Shown here in pieces: positions 16,876 through 24,855 of a stretch of DNA of 43,439 nt. A model generated the notes under the pieces. The model did not search any database and was not told the origin of the DNA. It saw nothing but the letters and a program-made list of their open reading frames with translations. Source of the stretch: Megamonas sp. UBA1799 (lineage in GTDB: Bacteria > Bacillota > Negativicutes > Selenomonadales > Selenomonadaceae); contig DCFR01000059.1 of assembly GCA_002319815.1 (NCBI GenBank), forward strand, positions 1 through 43,439. The letters run 5' to 3'. The position numbers and the translations under genes were made by a program. Position 1 is the first letter of the stretch. Every line of letters begins with the position of its first letter.

Positions 16876-18133
16876 ATCTATCGTTAACAAGTTCTCGACT
16901 GCATCGATTTCTTTACCTCGCAGCCTGTTCAAAAATTTTACCGGAGCTATTCAACCATCTTGATTGATCCAGCATCCCTCAGTTCCCGTCTCATGGCCGT
17001 AAAGGTTTCTCTTCCCATGCCTTGATCTGGGCGTTCATCGTCATGAAAGTGGAGCACTTTCTATGGAATACGCAGCTCCTTGAGTATTTATCCAATAATC
17101 TTATCATTGCCTATTATTGCGGCTTTTCGCCGGAGCACAGACTTCCTTCTTATTCCGTGTTCGAGCGTTTCATTGCCCATTGCCCTCATGATTCCCTCGA
17201 TGCACTTATGGCTTCCCAAGTCCGATGCCTGGCTGTTCGAAATGTCATTTCTTCAAATTTTGTCGGCATCGATTCTATGCCGCTCTTTGCTAATACAAAG
17301 CTCAATAATCCAAATGCCTTCCATAAGCCCTCAGATTCCAGGCTTCCTGACGCTGATAAGGATTAGCGCCGTGGTGCCCATGCAGCATCTAATATGCCCA
17401 AAAACAAGAATGTTTATTTTTACTTTGGCTATAAAAAGCATGTCGCGCTTGATTGCGCTTTCGGGCTTCCAATCGCTTCCATCACTACGCCCGCCAATGT
17501 GACGGATTCCTCTGAGGCTTTGCCTCTTTTACATAAGACACATGAAGTTCTTCCCCTTTATGGCGGTAATTTCCTCGCAGATAAGGGATATGACGCCAAG
17601 GCTATATACAATTCTGTCCATGATGTTGTTGCCATGATACCGTTTATTCCTTTGAATTCCCGCAATACAAAGAAAACACTGTTTTCCAACGGCCGCTTAT
17701 TATGCCCGGTTGGCCTTATGATGAACAAAGCTGGCACCTCTAAGGATTGCGGCCGTTTCGTGTAAGGCAAAGGTTTTATTGTCCATTGCCTTTCTTCAAG
17801 GAGCAAGACTGCCCCTGCCAGAATCCTAATTTTTTAAAAGAGAAGAAGCGCGGCTGTGAGCAATGGGTCACTCTGCCAAGCGACTTTCACCTTTCAATAG
17901 ACCGGCGCAGCCCTGCCTTTAAGAAAGTCTACAAGAAACGCACTTGTTGTGAACGGTATAATTCCCGCTTTAAGGCCGCTGGCAATACACGCTTATGGGT
18001 GCGTTCATTGACGGCAGTATCCAATATGAATACCTTGACGCATATTACATTCTTAGCTGTTGCCTGGGCGGCCGTTCTTACGAACCGTCAGGCGGAGATG
18101 AACTGCTTGAAGAAGCTGAAATGCTCTGCATAA
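16871..18133 (+). pseudogene. Decayed DDE transposase (IS4/IS1182-like)
   Basis: The frames can be stitched into one transposase: LLSIVNKFSTASISLPRSL from 16871, then IDPASLSSRLMAVK in another frame, then HALIWAFIVMKVEHFLWN from about 17013 to a TAG at 17364-17366, continuing in the same frame to 17763, then a frameshift into a third frame ending at 18133. Catalytic positions remain recognisable: first D in FVGIDSMPL, second D in LADKGYDAKAIYN, and E in CERYNSRFKA. At least three frameshifts and one nonsense codon make it inactive. From 18134 to 18320 nothing is recognised beyond possible IS end sequence. Its position beside the AAA+/S8 pair suggests it helped bring in or rearrange the island. 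Confidence 0.85.
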
Positions 18134-18320
18134 AGAGGGGAAGCTATACAGATAAATCCAGGCAGGTCCTTGCGGAGTTGCCTGTTTGCTGTCAGCTCTT
18201 TTATAGACTTTTTGTTTCAGGTGCTTCGCTATTGCTTGAACGCCCAAAGTTCACAATTGTGGATAACTTTATTTGCTATTTTGCACATCTCTCTAGTAAT
18301 ATGCCCTTTTAGGGCTTGAG

Positions 18321-18346
18321 CAAGCCTCCAGTTTACCGGAGGCTTG
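18321..18346. terminator. 9-bp hairpin spanning the phosphoethanolamine transferase stop codon
   Basis: CAAGCCTCC (18321-18329) and GGAGGCTTG (18338-18346) form a perfect stem with an 8-nt loop that contains the minus-strand TAA stop (18335-18333). No U-run follows on the minus strand, so it is a possible but atypical terminator; on the plus strand ACTTTTCC follows. Confidence 0.5.
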
Positions 18347-20057
18347 ACTTTTCCTTGGAACCTCTGCCCGGCAAGATCTGGGTATCATAGTTCAAATCAT
18401 TGAAAATCCGTGGTCGTGATGGGTCAAACGCTGGATTCACAATACTTTTGGCCGGATCATATTCAGCCGTTTTGATATCGGCCAGATCCAGTACGGTATG
18501 AATCATATCATCCGTCATGTAAGGCCGCTTAACTGCTCCCTGAATCGCCGCCCACTTCTCCGGATACTTTGCCTTAAAAGCATCCGAAGCCCACATAATG
18601 ACCGGGATTTCAATCATATGACGACTGGGATTTTCTTCAATATGCCCGGCGAAACCGCCCTCATCATAGACCGCTTCTCCATGATCCGGTACATAAATCA
18701 GCAGTGTTTCATCATCACGGAACTTATCCATAATCGTGCTGACAATATAGTCGTTGTAATACAGCGCATCATCATACTGCGCAATCACATCTTTATACCG
18801 GGGCAGAACATTCAGCCGGATATCCTCACCGGTAAATTTATTGAACTCATATGGGTAACGGTTGTAATAAAGTCCATGTCCGCCCATTAAATGCACCACA
18901 TAAAAGTTCTTATCCGGCGAACGCTCGGCCCGCGCCTTATCGATCAGCGGGAACAATTCTTCATCCAGAATCCCGGTGTCTTCCCGGGAATCACGAATCC
19001 GGGTAAACTTATGCATCGTGCTGTGATCGGCATAAATCTGCGCCACATTGCCCCAGATGCCGGAGCTCTCCTGATTGGAAAGCCAATGCGTCTTATAACC
19101 GGCCGCGTTCATGACATCAATCAGATTATGATACTCGTACCAGGGTTTATCCGATTCGTGATCACAAAAAGTAAACAGTTCGCTCAGCACCGCAATGGTC
19201 GTAGAGTGTGGACTCACAACATCACGGAAAACCCCGATTTCGCCTTTCTCGTTCAGCGCATCGAGATGGGGCGTATTGGGTAAATAATATCCATACAGGT
19301 GCATGTGATTGCGGTTCGTCGATTCTCCCAAAATAAACACAATATTTTTAATGGTGCTTTTGTTTTCCGTTAACTGAACATCGACGCTCAACTGCGAAGA
19401 AAGTTTATGGTACGCCTGCATATTTTCCACCGCTACCCCGGTGGCCGCACAAGTACGCTGCAGAGGCAGAATGTCGCCGAAGAAGAACTCCGGATAAACC
19501 GCCAGCATCCGCACGGCATAGCCGACGCAGATGAACAGCACAAAAACCAAAATACGGCTCTGTAGCCGGCCGCTCAAATGCACCTGCCGCCAAATCCGGA
19601 GCCGGGCCGCCAGAAACACCAGCAGAATAATGCCGGCAAACAGCGCCCACTCCTTCAAACCGACATACATTTTAACAAATTCCAGCGCTTCCTTGGAATT
19701 AGTTTCCAAAATAGAATTGACAATCCCGACGCCGATCAGCGCCTTATAATTGTACATCACAAAAGTTTCAATCAAAAAAGGAACCGTACAAGCCACCAGC
19801 AAAACGCCCTTGACAAAACGAATGACACGGGGACGCCGCAGCAGCTGCAGCAGCGCCGCAACGCAAAACGATGCCAAGAGCAAGGTAAATCCGTAGCCAA
19901 CCATGACTTCAATCCGTTCCGCCGTGACCAAAGACCATGCCATCGTAAAATAATTCACTAAAAACAGCACCAGAATAAAACCAGCATTCTGACTAAAACA
20001 GCGCTGAATCCGACCCACCATCCGTAAAATTGCTTTTTTGGCGTGATACATCTTCAC
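18333..20057 (-). CDS. Phosphoethanolamine transferase (EptA/CptA-type, sulfatase fold)
   Basis: Membrane enzyme that transfers phosphoethanolamine from phosphatidylethanolamine to lipid A, LOS core or another envelope glycan. About 574 aa. Five hydrophobic segments lie near residues 30-50, 56-76, 87-108, 140-157 and 172-190, followed by a periplasmic sulfatase-like domain. The nucleophile is T251 in ILGESTNRNH (numbered from the longest frame), and metal-binding DHGEAVYDEGG and a later GHIEENPS block are present. The longest frame starts at GTG 20069, but TGGAG 6 nt upstream supports GTG 20057 (Val-Lys-Met). It has its own promoter. The acceptor is not predictable. psd and pssA, which make the donor lipid, are 3 kb away. 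Confidence 0.88.
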   Translation of the reverse strand: MKMYHAKKAILRMVGRIQRCFSQNAGFILVLFLVNYFTMAWSLVTAERIEVMVGYGFTLLLASFCVAALLQLLRRPRVIRFVKGVLLVACTVPFLIETFVMYNYKALIGVGIVNSILETNSKEALEFVKMYVGLKEWALFAGIILLVFLAARLRIWRQVHLSGRLQSRILVFVLFICVGYAVRMLAVYPEFFFGDILPLQRTCAATGVAVENMQAYHKLSSQLSVDVQLTENKSTIKNIVFILGESTNRNHMHLYGYYLPNTPHLDALNEKGEIGVFRDVVSPHSTTIAVLSELFTFCDHESDKPWYEYHNLIDVMNAAGYKTHWLSNQESSGIWGNVAQIYADHSTMHKFTRIRDSREDTGILDEELFPLIDKARAERSPDKNFYVVHLMGGHGLYYNRYPYEFNKFTGEDIRLNVLPRYKDVIAQYDDALYYNDYIVSTIMDKFRDDETLLIYVPDHGEAVYDEGGFAGHIEENPSRHMIEIPVIMWASDAFKAKYPEKWAAIQGAVKRPYMTDDMIHTVLDLADIKTAEYDPAKSIVNPAFDPSRPRIFNDLNYDTQILPGRGSKEKSSLR

Positions 20058-20101
20058 TTTTTTCTCCACCCTCGACTTGCCGAATAAATTCCTGATAATT
20101 C

Positions 20102-20130
20102 ATTCTATCTCAAATAGATTCTTTTTTCAA
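20102..20130 (-). promoter_or_regulatory. Sigma70 promoter of the phosphoethanolamine transferase gene
   Basis: Minus-strand TTGAAA (20130-20125), a 17-nt spacer and TAGAAT (20107-20102): five of six matches in each box. It begins just after the queE stop and is about 45 nt upstream of the start codon. Confidence 0.7.
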
Positions 20131-20132
20131 TA

Positions 20133-20867
20133 TTAAAGCTGGCCCATCAGCACATGCGTTTGCGGAATGACGCGCACATCGGACAATTGCAGCAGAGCCG
20201 CCTGCTGCGCCGCCAGCATCTGCCCCGCCGTCGGAGCCTCGCAGCCACCAAACGGCGTCACCGGCTGCAGAATCACCGGCAGGTTTTTATCTGCCCCGGC
20301 AACAATCGCATATGCCTGTTCCAGTTCCGACAGCAACGTATCCGCTGCCACGACAATTTTCACATAGGTGTCCCGGCTGCGCGCCGCTTGTAAAAAGCGC
20401 CGATGCTCCTCCCATAACGGCCGCCCCGTCACCGAAGGCAGTTTGATATCCATGCTGATGATAGAAATCAGCGGCAGCACTTGCTTCAGCGCATTGGTCA
20501 GTGTCCCATTCGTCTCCAGAAAGCAGGCAGCCGGCGAAAGCCGGGGAATCAGCTCCGCCAAAAAATCGGCATGCAGCAGCGGTTCTCCGCCGGTAAAGCT
20601 GACCGCCTGATGCGGCAGTTCCTGCAGCAAGGCGTTAATTTGCCTCGCTGCGGCCTCTGGCGTAAATGGATTGCCCACTTTTAAAAACTGACGCGAACCG
20701 GCAGCGCTTTCCACCCGACAGTAATCATGCATATTGACCGCATTTTCCGTATCACAGTAGCGGCAGGCCAGATTGCAGCCTTCAAAACGCACAAACACCT
20801 GCCGGTAACCCACATATTTTCCTTCTCCCTGCACCGAAGAAAAAATCTCAATGATATTTTCCTGCAT
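20133..20867 (-). CDS. queE: 7-carboxy-7-deazaguanine synthase
   Basis: Radical SAM enzyme that rearranges 6-carboxytetrahydropterin (product of QueD) into 7-carboxy-7-deazaguanine, on the route to preQ1 and queuosine. 244 aa. The iron-sulfur motif CNLACRYC gives C31, C35 and C38; EIFSSVQGEG at 7-16 and the glycine-rich SFTGGEPLL are typical. The frame is open to 20924, but AGAGGG 9 nt upstream of ATG 20867 and family N-termini (MQENIIEIFSS) support the shorter form; ATG 20876 overlaps the queD stop (ATGA) and is the alternative. Co-transcribed with queD. Confidence 0.94.
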   Translation of the reverse strand: MQENIIEIFSSVQGEGKYVGYRQVFVRFEGCNLACRYCDTENAVNMHDYCRVESAAGSRQFLKVGNPFTPEAAARQINALLQELPHQAVSFTGGEPLLHADFLAELIPRLSPAACFLETNGTLTNALKQVLPLISIISMDIKLPSVTGRPLWEEHRRFLQAARSRDTYVKIVVAADTLLSELEQAYAIVAGADKNLPVILQPVTPFGGCEAPTAGQMLAAQQAALLQLSDVRVIPQTHVLMGQL

Positions 20868-20872
20868 GCCCG

Positions 20873-21250
20873 TCATCCCTCTTCCCGGTAAGTAACCGAC
20901 GAATGCGGCGATTCCCATACGCATACAGATTGCAAACGCGCCGTATGAGAAAAGACAGGTTTCTTAACCAAAGCACGATAAATATACTGCGCGATGTTCT
21001 CTGCGGTTGGATTGATGCCCTGAAAACACGGCAGCTCATTCAAATACTGATGATCCATCGTATCCAGCAGTTTCATCAGCGTTCCCCGTACGACCTTAAA
21101 ATCAGCCAGCATTCCCAGCTCATCCAGCTGACAGCCGGTTACACTCAGTTCTACTGTCCAGCTATGCCCATGCAGCCGATCACATTTCCCCGGATAGCCG
21201 GCGACGCGGTGCGCCGCATCAAATTCTCCCTTGACTTTGATCTCAAACAT
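20873..21250 (-). CDS. queD: 6-carboxy-5,6,7,8-tetrahydropterin synthase
   Basis: Converts 7,8-dihydroneopterin triphosphate to 6-carboxytetrahydropterin, the first dedicated step of 7-deazaguanine synthesis. 125 aa. Zinc ligands are H14 (DAAHR), H27 and H29 (LHGHS); the catalytic cysteine is C23. The GMLADFKVV, MDHQYLNELP and NPTAENIA blocks are family signatures. ATG 21250 is preceded by AAGGAGG with 7-nt spacing. Its stop is immediately followed by queE. It lies directly downstream of the GT2 gene terminator; no separate promoter was identified. Confidence 0.96.
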   Translation of the reverse strand: MFEIKVKGEFDAAHRVAGYPGKCDRLHGHSWTVELSVTGCQLDELGMLADFKVVRGTLMKLLDTMDHQYLNELPCFQGINPTAENIAQYIYRALVKKPVFSHTARLQSVCVWESPHSSVTYREEG

Positions 21251-21261
21251 CCAATGCCTCC

Positions 21262-21290
21262 TTAAAAAAGCTCCCTCAGTGAGGGAGCTT
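21262..21290 (-). terminator. Terminator of the psd-pssA-GT2 unit
   Basis: A near-perfect 11-bp hairpin (AAGCTCCCTCA at 21268-21278 against TGAGGGAGCTT at 21280-21290) is followed on the minus strand by TTTTTTAA. It falls in the 45-nt gap between the GT2 stop and the queD ribosome binding site. Confidence 0.88.
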
Positions 21291-21295
21291 TATCA

Positions 21296-22537
21296 TCATA
21301 CTTTTTCCTTACTTACAAACTCGCTGTAACTCAATGCCCGCGTATGTTTCGTATGGCTCCATTCATGTTCGTTCCGATGGATAAATCCTAAAAACACGAT
21401 AGGAATCCAGGAATAAATGAATACCGGATAAAGAATCAAATAAAACCAGGCTTTCCACTTCACATGAATCTTCAGCAGAATGATAATCGGCAATATATAC
21501 TGGCCCAGCATAATCGCGGTCAGCAGCTGCGAAGGCATAAAGTTGTAAATATTAGTATAAAACGGTGGAAACGCTAATTGAATATAACTCACCACAACAA
21601 AAAAAGTCGACGCCAGAAGAAAATGCGGCTGCAAAAGATGCAAACAGCCATCCAATATGCGGATATCATGCTGACGAAAACCTTCCTTGATCATGGTCGG
21701 AATAAATCGATGTGCAACATCAAACTGGCCCTGCGCCCAGCGGCGGCGCTGATTCCATGACTGTTTAAACGTCAGTGGCTTTTCGTCATAAACAATGGCA
21801 TCATGAGCCCAGGTTGTTTTGATCCCCTCGACCAGCGACTTCATCGTAAACTCCATATCCTCCGTCAAACAAGTCGCTCCCCAGCCATGCCGCTTCAACA
21901 CATCGGTTGTGATGCACATGCCGGTTCCACCCAAAACAGAGGAAAGCCCGATATTAGTCTTAGCCAGATGCCAGATATGATCAATCACCCAAAAAGCAAT
22001 GGCGAATGTGCCCGATACCCAGGTATCATAAGGATTCTTTGCATCCAGATAACCCTGAATGACCTTATCTCCCTTGCACAAACGGTTATTCATTTCCAGC
22101 AAAAAGCGCGGATGCACCAGATTGTCGGCATCAAACACTGTTACCGCATCATACTGGCGTTTCATGGCAAAAAGTTCTTTAAACATCCATTCCAGCGCAA
22201 AGCCTTTGCCCTTCTCGGTATCATTGGTCCGTTCACAAACAATAGCGCCCTTTGCCCGGGCGATCCGGGCCGTATCATCTTCACAATTATCTGCAACGAC
22301 AAAAATATCATACAGTTCTTTGGGGTATTCCAGATTTTGTAAATTATCAATCAGCTGTCCGATGACCGCTTGTTCGTTATGCGCCGCAACAATGACGGCA
22401 AAGCTCTTCTGCGGCGTCAGAATCTTATTTTCCTTGCGCCGCCACATGCCACAAATTCCAATCAAAAAATAATATACTGTAAATAAAAATATAATGATTT
22501 GCAAAGGAACCATTATAATGTCAAACGGATGATTCAT
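21296..22537 (-). CDS. Processive family 2 glycosyltransferase, membrane
   Basis: 413 aa. An N-terminal membrane anchor (about 8-28) and a cytoplasmic GT2 domain carry VAAHNEQ at 50-56, DADN at 136-139 (nucleotide-sugar/metal binding), TEDMEF at 225-230 and QRRRW at 263-267. The last two are the hallmarks of processive synthases such as poly-N-acetylglucosamine (IcaA/PgaC), cellulose or hyaluronan synthases. Three or more membrane segments follow (about 303-325, 340-360, 375-402). It is the last gene of the psd-pssA unit, 46 nt after pssA. The polymer and sugar are not identifiable; a surface polysaccharide or glycolipid role is inferred. Confidence 0.87.
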   Translation of the reverse strand: MNHPFDIIMVPLQIIIFLFTVYYFLIGICGMWRRKENKILTPQKSFAVIVAAHNEQAVIGQLIDNLQNLEYPKELYDIFVVADNCEDDTARIARAKGAIVCERTNDTEKGKGFALEWMFKELFAMKRQYDAVTVFDADNLVHPRFLLEMNNRLCKGDKVIQGYLDAKNPYDTWVSGTFAIAFWVIDHIWHLAKTNIGLSSVLGGTGMCITTDVLKRHGWGATCLTEDMEFTMKSLVEGIKTTWAHDAIVYDEKPLTFKQSWNQRRRWAQGQFDVAHRFIPTMIKEGFRQHDIRILDGCLHLLQPHFLLASTFFVVVSYIQLAFPPFYTNIYNFMPSQLLTAIMLGQYILPIIILLKIHVKWKAWFYLILYPVFIYSWIPIVFLGFIHRNEHEWSHTKHTRALSYSEFVSKEKV

Positions 22538-22583
22538 CCAAGCCTTCTCCTTTTACGACACCCAGTCAAAATCTGTCTGCTGA

Positions 22584-23291
22584 TTATTTTTGGTCACCGG
22601 TCACTTTTGAAACAATTGTATTCAAAATACCAAACGCAGCATAGGTTCCAAAAACAGCAAACAACAAGGCAAAAAGAATTGCATCCCTGCCAATGAACAA
22701 AATGGCTGCGAACAAAAGCAACGCGCCGATTTTAGAAACCAAATAAATTTTCTCGCCTTTACCTTTAAAATCCGGATAATGAACCTCGCTCACCATCAAG
22801 AAAGCCACGACCAGCATCACAGCCGGATAAACCCAGCTCAAGGAATGCGGATCAAAAGCCAGCGCATTCATCAGAAGCGTAGACGTAGCGATAAAACAGC
22901 CGCCGGCCGGAATAGCCAAGCCCATAAAATATCCATGCACGACACTGGCGTTCACATTAAAACGCGCCAAGCGCCAAGCACCGCAAAGAGCAAAACAAAT
23001 CGCCACAAACCAGCCAAACCAGGAAAATACCTGCAGGCAAAAAACATAGGCGAGAATCCCCGGAGCCACGCCAAAGGAAACCAAATCGCAAAGCGAATCC
23101 ATTTCTTTGCCGATTTCACTGCTGACGCCAAAAAAACGGGCGGCACGACCATCCATGCCGTCAGCTGCCAGAGCAAGCAAAATAAAAATTGCCCCCCAGA
23201 ATAAATTCCCGCTAAACGTAGACATAATCGAACACATGCCGAACACCAAATTTGAAGATGTCAGCATGTTCGGGATCAGAGCTTTATACAT
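22584..23291 (-). CDS. pssA: CDP-diacylglycerol-serine O-phosphatidyltransferase
   Basis: Makes phosphatidylserine from CDP-diacylglycerol and serine at the cytoplasmic membrane. 235 aa, with several hydrophobic segments. The CDP-alcohol phosphotransferase motif is intact: D44, D47-G48, A51-R52, G61, D65 and D69. The start overlaps the psd stop by 8 nt (ATGTATAA), so the two enzymes of phosphatidylethanolamine synthesis are translationally coupled, with the decarboxylase first. Confidence 0.95.
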   Translation of the reverse strand: MYKALIPNMLTSSNLVFGMCSIMSTFSGNLFWGAIFILLALAADGMDGRAARFFGVSSEIGKEMDSLCDLVSFGVAPGILAYVFCLQVFSWFGWFVAICFALCGAWRLARFNVNASVVHGYFMGLAIPAGGCFIATSTLLMNALAFDPHSLSWVYPAVMLVVAFLMVSEVHYPDFKGKGEKIYLVSKIGALLLFAAILFIGRDAILFALLFAVFGTYAAFGILNTIVSKVTGDQK

Positions 23292-23916
23292 TCGTCTTTA
23301 TCCTCCCAATAATGGTTTCGCCGCCAACGACTTTATCGCCTTTTTTGACGGTAACTTCAACATTACGCGGCATTACGACTTCCGTACACGAACCAAAGCG
23401 GATGAGGCCATAGCGCTCACCTTTTTGCAGCACATCATCCAGCGTAACCCAGGACACAATCCGCCGCGCCAGAATGCCGGCAATCTGCGTAACCGTAATC
23501 CGCAGGTGCTCATTCTCAATGCCAATCATATGACGTTCATTTTCAAATCCAACCGAATCCTTATATGCCGGCTTAAATCGTCCGCACACATATTGCTGAC
23601 ACTTGATTTCACCCTCTATCGGACTGCGATTGATATGCACATCGAACACCGACAAAAAAATAACCACTTTATTACATGGCTCTTTAACAAAATCATCATC
23701 CTCCAGCGGCACAACTTCCATTACCCGCCCATCAGCCGGCGAAACCAGCAGCGATTCGTCCTGCGGTATCGTCCGCTGCGGATTCCGAAAGAAATAAGCA
23801 AAATAGCAGGCCAAAACGAACGGAGCCACGCCCCAGTACGGATTAACCGCTACGCCAAGAATGACAGCAATAATGACGGCAGCCAGAATGAAGGGATACC
23901 CTTCTCTCAGGATCAT
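23284..23916 (-). CDS. psd: Phosphatidylserine decarboxylase proenzyme, short (type A) form
   Basis: Pyruvoyl enzyme that decarboxylates phosphatidylserine to phosphatidylethanolamine. 210 aa, the short subfamily. Two hydrophobic stretches (about 8-24 and 28-42) anchor it. HINRSPIEGEI at 94-104 and the self-cleavage site RFGSC at 173-177 are visible; cleavage is expected between G175 and S176, with S176 becoming the pyruvoyl group. The residue after the serine is Cys, where E. coli-type enzymes have LGST; short-form enzymes usually show FGS with a variable next residue. First gene after a strong promoter. Confidence 0.94.
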   Translation of the reverse strand: MILREGYPFILAAVIIAVILGVAVNPYWGVAPFVLACYFAYFFRNPQRTIPQDESLLVSPADGRVMEVVPLEDDDFVKEPCNKVVIFLSVFDVHINRSPIEGEIKCQQYVCGRFKPAYKDSVGFENERHMIGIENEHLRITVTQIAGILARRIVSWVTLDDVLQKGERYGLIRFGSCTEVVMPRNVEVTVKKGDKVVGGETIIGRIKTNV

Positions 23917-23995
23917 AGTATCTGCCCCCTAAAACACAAATCTTATATCATTCATTATCTTTATTTATCCATATACAGCCTTACTTTACACCAAT

Positions 23996-24024
23996 ATTAT
24001 AGACCGCTGCCGCAGCTTTGTCCA
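23996..24024 (-). promoter_or_regulatory. Sigma70 promoter of psd-pssA-GT2
   Basis: Minus-strand TGGACA (24024-24019), exactly 17 nt, then TATAAT (24001-23996). The -35 box abuts the stop codon of the upstream glycosyltransferase gene. It leaves a leader of about 75 nt before psd. Confidence 0.8.
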
Positions 24025-24759
24025 CTACTTTTTACGTGCAGCCATAACCTTCAAAACGAACCGGGGCAACGCCAACAGACGGCCCGCCCGTTTTGGCTGC
24101 AGCATACCGCGGAACAACCATTCCAGCTTGGCTTGCTGTACCCAGCGCGGCGCGCGCTTCATCACTCCGGCCATCACGTCAAACGTTCCGCCGACCCCGA
24201 TAGAAACGGGTACGCCAAGTTCCGCCAGATGGGCCGCCAGCCACTTTTCCTGCTTAGGTACGCCGAGCGCTGCCAGCAGCAGATCCGGATGAGCCTCTTG
24301 GATCTGTTTTACAATCGCCTGATTGTCCGCTTCCGTAAAAAAGCCATTCCGAACGCCGACGATCTGAATTCCGGGATACAGTTGCTCAGCCTTGGCTTTG
24401 GCTTTTTCCGCTATGCCCGGTGCGGCGCCGAAAAAGAAAATACGATGATTTTGCGCCGGCGAGCGCTGCAGCAATTTCTGTGCCAGATCATAGCCGGCTA
24501 CACGCTCCGGCATTTCATAACCGAGATAATGCGCTGCCCATACCGTCCCGGCGCCATCCGGGACCACAAGAGCCGCCCGGTTTAAAATATCTTTCAGCTC
24601 CGCGTCCTGCGCCGCCCTCATGAGCATCTCCGCATTCGCGGTTGCCACCAGCACGCCGGTCCGCTGCTCCATATATTCTTCTACCTGCTCCACAGCTTCA
24701 CGCATCGTCAACGAAGCAATTGGTACGCCTAATACTTCCACTGTCCGAAGAATCACCAT
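24025..24759 (-). CDS. WecG/TagA/CpsF family glycosyltransferase
   Basis: 244 aa, GT26 family. Members transfer N-acetylmannosamine or N-acetylmannosaminuronic acid (or another sugar) to an undecaprenyl-linked acceptor for teichoic acid, enterobacterial common antigen or capsule. Family blocks: TANAEMLMRA, VPDGAGTVWAAHYLG, FFFGAAPGIA and the C-terminal VGVGGTFDVMAG followed by RAPRWVQ and EWLFR. The ribosome binding site AAGGAGG lies 3 nt before ATG 24759 and 6 nt before the GTG at codon 2, so either may be used. Own promoter upstream. The acceptor is not predictable. Confidence 0.9.
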   Translation of the reverse strand: MVILRTVEVLGVPIASLTMREAVEQVEEYMEQRTGVLVATANAEMLMRAAQDAELKDILNRAALVVPDGAGTVWAAHYLGYEMPERVAGYDLAQKLLQRSPAQNHRIFFFGAAPGIAEKAKAKAEQLYPGIQIVGVRNGFFTEADNQAIVKQIQEAHPDLLLAALGVPKQEKWLAAHLAELGVPVSIGVGGTFDVMAGVMKRAPRWVQQAKLEWLFRGMLQPKRAGRLLALPRFVLKVMAARKK

Positions 24760-24790
24760 TCTCCTCCTTTCTCATGCATCGCATTTCATT

Positions 24791-24819
24791 ATTGTACCAT
24801 ATCTTATATACCGGAGCAA
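24791..24819 (-). promoter_or_regulatory. Candidate promoter of the WecG/TagA gene
   Basis: Minus-strand TTGCTC (24819-24814), 17 nt, TACAAT (24796-24791). The -10 box is good, the -35 box weak (three of six). It lies immediately downstream of the aspS terminator, about 32 nt before the start. Confidence 0.55.
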
Positions 24820-24850
24820 ATAAACAGAGGCTTCGCTGTCGCGAAGCCTC
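24820..24850 (-). terminator. Intrinsic terminator of the fur-hemZ-hisS-aspS unit
   Basis: GAGGCTTCGC (24827-24836) and GCGAAGCCTC (24841-24850) form a perfect 10-bp stem with a 4-nt loop. The minus strand then reads TGTTTATTT. It starts a few bases after the aspS stop. Confidence 0.85.
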
Positions 24851-24855
24851 CGATA

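Noticed and set aside
17995..18312. 105-codon open frame at the end of the IS relic
   Set aside because: Most of it overlaps the transposase C-terminus in another frame; no ribosome binding site or family signal.
23107..24585. 492-codon plus-strand open frame across psd and the WecG/TagA gene
   Set aside because: Crosses two well-supported minus-strand genes and their promoter; no coherent protein features.
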